A stretch of DNA of 5,169 bases, taken from an uncultured Thermoproteales archaeon. GTDB lineage: Archaea; Thermoproteota; Thermoprotei; Thermoproteales; Thermoproteaceae. Of this stretch, positions 1 through 5,040 are shown in pieces. The stretch is taken from contig CAMLLK010000096.1 in the NCBI GenBank assembly GCA_946480885.1, positions 1 through 5,169 on the forward strand, read 5' to 3'. Below the pieces are notes generated by a model that was given only the letters and a program-made list of their open reading frames with translations, was not told where the DNA came from and ran no database searches. The first letter of the stretch is position 1. Each line of letters opens with the position of its first letter. The position numbers were made by a program, and so were the translations under genes.

Positions 1-79
1 CTTTAAACCTGCCGTCTCCCAACATTTCTATTATCTTGCCTAAGACCTCCCCCTCACCTGGAGTCCTAAACTCAGACAT
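1..79 (-). CDS. eif1A: Translation initiation factor 1A (aIF1A), 5' end only
   Basis: This is the N-terminal 26 codons of a minus-strand gene that leaves the window at the left edge. The frame starts at an ATG (complement of 77-79) and reads MSEFRTPGEGEVLGKIIEML and then GDGRFK. The RTPGEGEV stretch followed by a strand and a G-D-G-R turn matches the start of archaeal aIF1A, where this segment opens the S1-like OB fold. Family knowledge: aIF1A/eIF1A binds the A site of the small ribosomal subunit and helps initiator tRNA and mRNA placement. An AT-rich element (103-108 and flanks) lies about 26 bases before the ATG, which fits a leaderless transcript. The gene is divergent from the TnpB-like gene. 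The identification rests on a short but characteristic sequence; the rest of the OB fold is outside the window. Confidence 0.85.
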   Translation of the reverse strand, partial: MSEFRTPGEGEVLGKIIEMLGDGRFK

Positions 80-136
80 AGACGAATCTCACAACTATTT
101 TATTTAAACTTTATATTGAACCCCCAGGTAGGTTCT
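80..136. promoter_or_regulatory. Divergent promoter region between aIF1A and the TnpB-like gene
   Basis: The 57 bases between the two start codons hold one AT-rich core, about 96-116, containing the palindrome TTTAAA at 103-108. Read on the minus strand it gives TTTAAATAAAAT, centred about 26 bases before the aIF1A ATG. Read on the plus strand, TTTAAACTTTATATT is centred about 27-31 bases before the ATG at 137. Both distances suit archaeal TATA boxes driving leaderless or nearly leaderless mRNAs. The two promoters therefore share or overlap their TBP site. Assignment is by spacing and composition only; no BRE was scored. Confidence 0.55.
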
Positions 137-868
137 ATGTTTACATACTTTTTAAGATGTGACGTGGCTAAGGCGAGAGAAATACTTGGAGGAGACTACA
201 AGGTGGTGAACATTGGCGATGTGGTGAAGGTATTAGACAACTACGTGGCTTTTTACAACGGCGAGATGCCGCTGTGTATATACCAAAGTTGGAGAATGAC
301 GTATACAGACTCCTCGTTTTTCCAATTGGCGAAGGCGGAGGTGATGGTTAGACGGGAGGGCGTCGTCGTGAGGCTTGTGAGAGGAGACGAGAAGATTGGC
401 CTGCCGGATTTAGTAGAGGGGACGCCATTAGTAATACATGCGATAGACGTAAATGAGACAGGTCTATTGTACAGAGTATTTAGGATCGGGGGGTATGTAG
501 AACTGACGGCGAAGGGAACTGCCTCAAGTGTAAAAGAAGTGTTCTATCCAAAGAAGGGCGTCAATATATTAGTGGTTGATCTCCCCATAGCGGAGAAGTT
601 TCAACATATATACAGAGAAGTAGTGGAGTTGTCAAGAGACCACTTCGTAGAGTTACATACAACAATGATCTCTGACGTATGTCCCCTCTGCGGGGGGCGG
701 ATGGAAAAGAGGGGGAGGATTGTGCGGTGTCGAAAATGTAATATACAACTCAGTAGAGACGTAAACGCCGTCTGGACGTTGGCGAGGAATATAGTGAGGC
801 GGCTAGGTAGAGAACAACAACTAGCCGAGTTGAGAGAAATATTTAAGATATACTACCCAAATGTGTGA
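137..868 (+). CDS. Compact TnpB/RuvC-like protein with OrfB-type zinc ribbon
   Basis: A 243-residue protein (numbered from ATG 137) whose C-terminus matches the IS605 OrfB/TnpB zinc-ribbon and RuvC-III region: C182-P-L-C185, twelve residues, C198-R-K-C201, then S-R-D208-V-N-A, with the seven-residue step from the last Cys to the Asp usual in TnpB. Upstream, HAIDVNETG (D104) resembles the RuvC-I motif, especially the I-D-x-N-E form seen in archaeal TnpB proteins. LVVDLP (D148) sits where RuvC-II 'vvlEdL' would be, with Asp for Glu. Residues 1-97 are mostly predicted beta strands and do not look like a full WED/REC lobe. TnpB proteins are usually about 350-500 residues, so this is strongly reduced. 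A TTG at 116 would add seven residues, but ATG 137 fits the TATA spacing better. It lacks a tnpA neighbour or element ends, so I infer a domesticated, operon-resident derivative. Whether it still cuts DNA or binds a guide RNA cannot be told from sequence. Confidence 0.75.
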   Translation: MFTYFLRCDVAKAREILGGDYKVVNIGDVVKVLDNYVAFYNGEMPLCIYQSWRMTYTDSSFFQLAKAEVMVRREGVVVRLVRGDEKIGLPDLVEGTPLVIHAIDVNETGLLYRVFRIGGYVELTAKGTASSVKEVFYPKKGVNILVVDLPIAEKFQHIYREVVELSRDHFVELHTTMISDVCPLCGGRMEKRGRIVRCRKCNIQLSRDVNAVWTLARNIVRRLGREQQLAELREIFKIYYPNV

Positions 869-869
869 T

Positions 870-1496
870 ATGCGGCTTTTAATTGTAGCAGACGTACACG
901 ACGGGCTGCGTCAGATAAAGGCAATTGGCGGAAGCTACGACGCAGTGATAGCCGCGGGGGACTTCACATATAGAAGGACTATACAAGCGGCGGCGGAGGC
1001 TTTGGAAGAGTTGGCGAAAATTGCACCTGTCTACTTCGTCCCAGGTAATACAGACCCGCCTGAGTTGGCTACGTATATGAAAGACAATATAAAGCCAGTG
1101 CACGGAAGGACAGAGAGAATTGGTCCCTATGTAGTAGGGGGGGCCGGGGGGAGTCTCCCCACGCCCTTCGACGACTTGTTTAAACTTAGTGAAGAAGAGC
1201 TAGAGAGTTTACTCAAAGGGCTTAGCCCCACGCCCCATATCTTAGTAGTTCATAACCCCCCCAGGGGGTATTTAGACAAAGTAGGCTTAGTGAGGTCTGT
1301 GGGGAGTTTGGCGGTTAGGAGATATATAGAAGAGAAACAGCCTATATTGTCAATACATGGACACATCCACGAAGACAGAGGCATAGACATATTGGGCGAG
1401 ACGGTTTTAGTGAATCCAGGTCCGTTGAAAGATGGATACTACGCAGAGGCGTTGCTGGAGTCTAAAGTTAGAGTGTGGCTGAGAAAACTGCCCTAG
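870..1496 (+). CDS. Metallophosphoesterase, COG2129 (Icc-related) type
   Basis: A 208-residue calcineurin-like phosphoesterase with the full set of metal-ligand motifs: D8-V-H10, G-D31, G-N60-T-D, V-H128-N-P-P and G-H165-I-H167-E. The stretches GGSLPTPF (about 94-101), SVGSLAVRRYIE and VNPGPL with a glycine-tyrosine C-terminal strand are those of COG2129, predicted phosphoesterases related to Icc. The family binds two divalent metals and hydrolyses phosphoester bonds; the substrate of this branch is unknown. No signal peptide or membrane segment is seen, so it should be cytosolic. ATG 870 places the first beta strand (MRLLIVADVHD) right at the N-terminus as is usual; ATG 861 would add Met-Cys-Asp and overlap the upstream gene by 8 bases. 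Either way it is coupled to the TnpB-like gene and probably co-transcribed. Its stop shares CTAG with the convergent KaiC-like gene. Confidence 0.9.
   Translation: MRLLIVADVHDGLRQIKAIGGSYDAVIAAGDFTYRRTIQAAAEALEELAKIAPVYFVPGNTDPPELATYMKDNIKPVHGRTERIGPYVVGGAGGSLPTPFDDLFKLSEEELESLLKGLSPTPHILVVHNPPRGYLDKVGLVRSVGSLAVRRYIEEKQPILSIHGHIHEDRGIDILGETVLVNPGPLKDGYYAEALLESKVRVWLRKLP
1493..1496. other. Shared CTAG: overlapping stop codons of convergent genes
   Basis: TAG at 1494-1496 ends the phosphoesterase on the plus strand, and the complement of 1493-1495 is the TAG ending the KaiC-like gene. The four bases sit inside the palindrome CCTAGG (1492-1497). There is no intergenic space, so any terminator for one gene must lie inside the other. 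No clear T-run is seen just beyond either stop. Confidence 0.9.
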
Positions 1497-2257
1497 GCCC
1501 CCTTGGTCTCTAGCCCAAGTTCTCTAAGTTGTTTATTCAACATCTTTAACATTGTCTTGACGTCTATCTCTACTACTCTGTCGTCTACAATTTCAAAATG
1601 TATCCAGTCGTGCGCCACTTTCATCCTCCGGGCTCTGGCCACTCTCAACCTCCTCACGTACAGCCCCATCTCCTCTAGATTAGGGTCTACCTCTATTTGG
1701 ATAATGACGTCTGCTAAATGCTCAGCAGTGGTCAACACCCCATGGACTTCCTCTACGTCTGTGTGGGCGGTGACCACAACGACCGACTCTGTAAACTTGG
1801 CGAATATCTTTAACGCTCGGAATAGGTCTAAGACAGAGCCGGGGCTCCTCATCAAGAGCTCGTTTATAGAGTCCACCACCACTACGCCTTTTTTAAAGTC
1901 GTTGGCGAATTCAGCCAATTTGTTGATAAATATATAGACGTCGGGAGTGTCTAGCTTGTGACGAGAGGGGGGCTTTAATTTAGAAAATCTCTCGTTTGGC
2001 GCTGAGAAGCCATCTACTATAGTAATTAAACCTACAGCCGCCCCCCTTTTAGTCAAGTCTTCAAACACCTCGTCGCTTAAGGCGTCTATTGAGAAAAACA
2101 AGACAGGCGCTCCGTTTTTCGCCGCCGTGGAGGCTATGGTTGTTGCGATAAAACTCTTCCCCGTCCCTAAGAAGCCCTCTATCAATACTACATACCCAGG
2201 CGGCAGGCCATTTGGCATTTGTTCGTCAAGTGGCCCTACGCCTGTTTTGAAACCCAT
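1493..2257 (-). CDS. KaiC/RAD55-like RecA-superfamily ATPase, single domain
   Basis: A 254-residue protein with one KaiC-type domain. It starts TGVGPLDEQMPNGLPPGYVV, the usual 'tGi.gLDe...GGlP.G' entry, followed by Walker A G28-F-L-G-T-G-K34-S35, Walker B VVVVD129-S, the strand VVVTAHT (159-165), and the late pattern VARARRMKVAHDWIHFEI (206-223) resembling the R-x3-H-x4-(P/H)-F-x-I end of KaiC domains. Length fits a single-domain archaeal KaiC/RAD55 protein, not the two-domain cyanobacterial clock protein. By eye, the catalytic Glu-Glu pair after the second strand ('vs-EE-s') is replaced by I57-D58-A59, so hydrolysis may be altered. A charged helix ends the protein. It is presumably cytosolic, and its partner is unknown. 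It is divergent from the radical SAM gene over 29 bases. Family-level assignment is firm; a specific role (signalling, recombination accessory) is not. Confidence 0.88.
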   Translation of the reverse strand: MGFKTGVGPLDEQMPNGLPPGYVVLIEGFLGTGKSFIATTIASTAAKNGAPVLFFSIDALSDEVFEDLTKRGAAVGLITIVDGFSAPNERFSKLKPPSRHKLDTPDVYIFINKLAEFANDFKKGVVVVDSINELLMRSPGSVLDLFRALKIFAKFTESVVVVTAHTDVEEVHGVLTTAEHLADVIIQIEVDPNLEEMGLYVRRLRVARARRMKVAHDWIHFEIVDDRVVEIDVKTMLKMLNKQLRELGLETKGA

Positions 2258-2286
2258 ATATAGGCTAAATAATTTAAAATATATCT
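2258..2286. promoter_or_regulatory. 29-bp divergent promoter between KaiC-like and radical SAM genes
   Basis: The whole space between the two ATGs is 29 bases and very AT-rich, with ATATATAG at 2256-2263, AATTTAAAAT at 2271-2280 and ATATAT at 2279-2284. For leaderless transcripts, the TATA box of the plus-strand radical SAM gene (start 2287) should centre near 2260, which falls on ATATATAG and touches the start codon of the KaiC-like gene. The box for the KaiC-like gene (start 2257) should centre near 2280, which falls on the AT stretch touching the other start. The two core promoters would then overlap almost completely. This is inferred from composition and spacing. Confidence 0.55.
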
Positions 2287-3171
2287 ATGCGCCTTAGAGT
2301 AATACGGCCATTTGACCCTTGGAAAAACCCCCTCTGTACATGCCCCCCTAAATATAGTTTAAATCCATACACAGGGTGCGGCCACCGGTGTTTATATTGC
2401 TATATCACTTCGTATATACCCAACGCCTTTAGCCCACGGCCTAAGGACATTGGAAATATTATACACGACCTAGAGGCTCTGCCCCCTGGGGCTTTAATAG
2501 CTATGTCGAACTCCTCAGACCCCTACACCCCGCCTGAGGATAGACTAGGCTACACAAGGAAGATCTTAGAGACTGCGCTAGGTAGAGGACACTACATTTT
2601 GATAACGACAAAGTCTGACCTCGTCTTGAGAGACGTAGACCTATTCAAGAAGTATAGAGACCAGTTGGCGATACAGATCACTATCACTACTCTAGACGAG
2701 GAACTAGCCTCTGTCTTAGAGCCCGGAGCTCCTACGCCGTGGAGAAGACTAGCCGCAGTGGCCGAGCTAGCCCGGTGGGGCATATCGGTGGGGGTTAGGC
2801 TAGACCCCATTGTGCCGTTTTTAAACGACTCTATTGAAGACTTAGTCAAAGAGGTGGCGGAGGCCGGGGCTAAGCAGTTAGTCGTCAGCACTTATAAAGC
2901 TAAGCGAGATAATTTTAAAAGATTGGCCGCCGCCTTTCCTCAATACGTTGACAAGTGGAGAGAGTTGTATTTTGAAAAGGGGCGGTATTTCCATGGACAG
3001 TGGTACGCCGATATAGACTATAGGAGAGAGATTTTACGACGCGCGGCGGAGCTGGCTAGGAGGCATAATCTACAGTTTTCAATATGTAGAGAAGAGTTTC
3101 GAGACTTAGAGACTCCTCGCGTCAAATGCGACGGGAGCCATTTTATAAACCGCGGGGCGGTAGAAGTCTAA
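2287..3171 (+). CDS. SplB-like radical SAM protein (COG1533 family)
   Basis: A 294-residue radical SAM protein. The cluster motif is C31-G-H-R-C35-L-Y-C38, preceded by the SLNPYTGC entry typical of COG1533 ('DNA repair photolyase', spore photoproduct lyase-like). Further family marks are SNSSDPYTPPED (74-85), LITTKS (105-110), the ITITT strand (131-135) and RLDPIVPF (171-178). Radical SAM enzymes use a 4Fe-4S cluster to cleave S-adenosylmethionine and start radical chemistry; the real substrate of archaeal COG1533 proteins is not established, so DNA repair is only a suggestion from homology. The only other cysteines are C17, C19, C267 and C281 (CREEF and CDGSH near the C-terminus), possible ligands for an auxiliary cluster. 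The start sits right after a TATA-rich spacer. It is a monocistronic unit, divergent from the KaiC-like gene, and its last 29 bases overlap the VWA gene on the other strand. Confidence 0.9.
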   Translation: MRLRVIRPFDPWKNPLCTCPPKYSLNPYTGCGHRCLYCYITSYIPNAFSPRPKDIGNIIHDLEALPPGALIAMSNSSDPYTPPEDRLGYTRKILETALGRGHYILITTKSDLVLRDVDLFKKYRDQLAIQITITTLDEELASVLEPGAPTPWRRLAAVAELARWGISVGVRLDPIVPFLNDSIEDLVKEVAEAGAKQLVVSTYKAKRDNFKRLAAAFPQYVDKWRELYFEKGRYFHGQWYADIDYRREILRRAAELARRHNLQFSICREEFRDLETPRVKCDGSHFINRGAVEV

Positions 3172-4336
3172 TGTAAGACGCGCCTTGGGGCGGCTTCCTC
3201 TCGCCGATTAGCACCATTAAGACAGAGGCGAAGACGCGCCTCGCCTTTTGTAACACTGACGAGTCGAAGTAGTCGTCCTCTCCGTCGGTGACGATGTGTA
3301 GTACATACCCCCTGAGTCTTTTCCTCTCGGCGTCTTCCACCGCCGCCTCTATAGCTCTAGTCAAGTCGGTGCCCCCGCTGGCCGCTACTCTAGACAAGAC
3401 GTCTACTAGATCGCCCACACCTGTCACCTCGCTATATATATCTACGTCAAAAAAACGCAGGACGTGTTTTCTAAAATGTCTCACTGCGGCGATGGCGTAG
3501 GCCGTGGCTAATACAATTTTCTCATAACCCCCCACAAGGCTGAACATAGACCCAGACTTGTCCACTAAGAGGTAGAGGCCTCTGACGCCGTGTAAGACGC
3601 CAGATCTTATCACTAAGCTTGCAGTCGCTAGTTTGTATAGAAAGAGCGGCAATGCGCCTAGGTATAGTGACCTAGAGGCGGGAGTGGCCTTGGGCAACTT
3701 CTCCACTGAGCCAGTAGATACAATATCCCAACTCACGTCCCACGCGCCTCTCTCCCCTCCGAGGTGTGGAGCAAGGACTTGCGCCAGTCTCAACGACTTG
3801 GCTAATTTTTCGGCGAGGCGCAATCTCCTAGGGTCTGAGGCCATAGATATGGCGAGAGAGGCGGGGTCTCCAGACCTCCCCCTCCCCAATACCTCGCCTA
3901 GTTTTTTAAAAATTTGGTCTAAGTAGGCGGCCTCTTCCGGGGCGCCGAAACTCCGTCTCAATTGTCTAAGACCCTCAAGTGTCCACCCCTCGTGGCGTCC
4001 CCTCCCCCACCAAGTCCACTTCCTAAACCCAATGTTGTCTAAATATCTCTCAAAGGCGTGGATGAGCTTGACGGCGGCATCTAAAGAAGGCCTATGCCTT
4101 AGTCTACACATAGAGGCGATTTTTTCATAATAGGGCGAGTTTACATATAGGAGTACAAACCGTCTCCACACGTCGCTGTTAGACCTACCTCCGAAGATAG
4201 GGCGGCGGTAGTGTATATAATACGCGTCGACGGCCTCTTCCAACTCTATATATTTAGGAGCCGCCTTTTTCAACACCTCTCTTCCCCGGGCCTTGGCTAG
4301 ATAATCTCCATAGTCGACATTTAACAAGAGGCCCAC
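3143..4336 (-). CDS. VWA-domain protein with intact MIDAS motif
   Basis: A 397-residue protein. The C-terminal 145 or so residues form a von Willebrand A domain: LLVD259-K-S261-G-S263-M, then GGT323-D-L-T-R-A, then VTD351-G-E-D, so all three parts of the metal ion-dependent adhesion site (DxSxS, T, D) are present. Residues 1-250 are mainly helical, rich in Arg/Lys/Trp, and not recognised. The layout (long helical N-terminus, C-terminal VWA) resembles the CoxE-like VWA proteins that usually work with MoxR-family AAA+ ATPases in complex assembly or metal insertion; no MoxR gene is in this window. No signal peptide or membrane segment is visible, so it is probably cytosolic. The start is GTG (complement of 4334-4336), chosen because no in-frame ATG lies upstream near the TATA-like element at 4354-4363. 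Its 3' end runs 29 bases into the radical SAM gene. Confidence 0.85.
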   Translation of the reverse strand: MGLLLNVDYGDYLAKARGREVLKKAAPKYIELEEAVDAYYIHYRRPIFGGRSNSDVWRRFVLLYVNSPYYEKIASMCRLRHRPSLDAAVKLIHAFERYLDNIGFRKWTWWGRGRHEGWTLEGLRQLRRSFGAPEEAAYLDQIFKKLGEVLGRGRSGDPASLAISMASDPRRLRLAEKLAKSLRLAQVLAPHLGGERGAWDVSWDIVSTGSVEKLPKATPASRSLYLGALPLFLYKLATASLVIRSGVLHGVRGLYLLVDKSGSMFSLVGGYEKIVLATAYAIAAVRHFRKHVLRFFDVDIYSEVTGVGDLVDVLSRVAASGGTDLTRAIEAAVEDAERKRLRGYVLHIVTDGEDDYFDSSVLQKARRVFASVLMVLIGERKPPQGASYIRLLPPRGL

Positions 4337-4371
4337 GACATATCAATAAATATGTTTATAAACAAAAATAT
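4337..4371. promoter_or_regulatory. 35-bp divergent promoter with GTTTATAAAC palindrome
   Basis: The space between the GTG starts of the VWA gene (4336, minus) and the rhomboid gene (4372, plus) is almost entirely A/T. It contains the perfect 10-base palindrome GTTTATAAAC at 4354-4363, whose centre is about 22 bases from the VWA start, so it can serve as that gene's TATA box. For the rhomboid gene the expected TATA position is near 4345, where AATAAATAT (4345-4353) lies. Both genes then appear leaderless, with overlapping core promoters. Assignment is by spacing only. Confidence 0.55.
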
Positions 4372-5040
4372 GTGGCTCTCCCAATTAGAGACATCAATCC
4401 CACGAGGTCTTTCCCCTATGTAACAAAGACATTAGTTTTTATAAACGTCGCCGTGTTTATATACACTCTCGCCAACCCCGCGGTGGCTAAGGCCTACGCC
4501 TTTGTCCCAGCTCTAGCCTGGGAGGAGCCCTATAGGTGGATTACACATATGTTTCTCCACGGTGGCTTTTTGCACATAGTTGGCAATATGATATACCTCT
4601 GGGTCTTCGGCGACAATGTAGAAGACCGCTTTGGACACTTTAGATTCTTAGTTTTATATCTCTTTTGGGGGCTCGTAGCGGCTTTCCTCCACTACCTCTC
4701 AGTTGTGATACAATCAGCCGAGGTGCCGCTTGTGATGTACATACCGGCTGTGGGGGCCTCCGGCGCCATAAGTGGAGTATTAGGCGCATATCTAATCCTC
4801 TACCCCAGGGCTAGAGTTTTAACACTGACGTTTTTCATAGTTATCACAATAGTGGAGATACCCGCCTGGGCGTACATAGGGTTTTGGTTTATTTACCAAC
4901 TAGCGGCCGGCTTTATTGAATTATTAACTATGCAAATTAGCGGCGTCGCCTACTTTGCCCACATCGGCGGCTTTATAGCCGGCGTCTTAACAGCCCTCCC
5001 AGCTAGGCGCCGCCTCTACGCGCCAGTACGTCTTTTTTGA
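4372..5040 (+). CDS. Rhomboid family intramembrane serine protease
   Basis: A 222-residue, six- or seven-helix membrane protein with all rhomboid active-site marks: THMFLHGGFLHIVGNM (58-73) with H63, H68 and oxyanion-site N72; GASGAISG (128-135) with catalytic S130; and AHIGGFIAG (196-204) with catalytic H197. The Ser-His dyad cuts substrates within the membrane. Approximate helices are 18-34, 66-81, 90-112, 126-144, 148-163, 167-187 and 193-209. The loop after the first helix carries the W-R/H-x-F-x-H pattern and is followed by the GDNVEDRFGHFRFL segment common in prokaryotic rhomboids. The cytosolic N-terminus MALPIRDINPTRSFP also matches the family, which supports GTG 4372; an ATG at 4370 is out of frame. 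Basic residues at 211-220 are expected to face the cytosol. The natural substrates are unknown. The 3' end overlaps a convergent gene. Confidence 0.93.
   Translation: MALPIRDINPTRSFPYVTKTLVFINVAVFIYTLANPAVAKAYAFVPALAWEEPYRWITHMFLHGGFLHIVGNMIYLWVFGDNVEDRFGHFRFLVLYLFWGLVAAFLHYLSVVIQSAEVPLVMYIPAVGASGAISGVLGAYLILYPRARVLTLTFFIVITIVEIPAWAYIGFWFIYQLAAGFIELLTMQISGVAYFAHIGGFIAGVLTALPARRRLYAPVRLF

Noticed and set aside
116..868. IS605-type insertion sequence carrying tnpB
   Set aside because: No tnpA, no subterminal hairpins or target motif at the ends, tight coupling to the next gene and a normal promoter; the gene looks resident, not mobile.
879..1103. 74-codon minus-strand open frame inside the phosphoesterase
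   Set aside because: It is antisense to the conserved metal-ligand motifs and has no supporting signal.
1136..1157. G-rich run followed by a C run, possible quadruplex or slippage site
   Set aside because: Only two long G runs are present and the phosphoesterase frame is intact across them, encoding the conserved GGAGGSLPTPF region.
1845..1860. TGATGA on the minus strand as a C/D box sRNA
   Set aside because: The base before it is not a purine, no matching CTGA box D at suitable distance was seen, and it lies in conserved ATPase coding sequence.
1503..1937. 144-codon plus-strand open frame opposite the KaiC-like gene
   Set aside because: Low-complexity Ser/Thr/Asn-rich translation and complete overlap with a clear ATPase gene; it is an antisense shadow.
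2592..2891. 99-codon minus-strand open frame inside the radical SAM gene
   Set aside because: It is opposite conserved radical SAM coding sequence and its translation shows no recognisable motif.
3288..3926. Two plus-strand open frames (3288-3500 and 3633-3926) opposite the VWA gene
   Set aside because: They are antisense to the MIDAS-containing domain and central region, with Ser/Thr/Ala-rich translations and no promoter.
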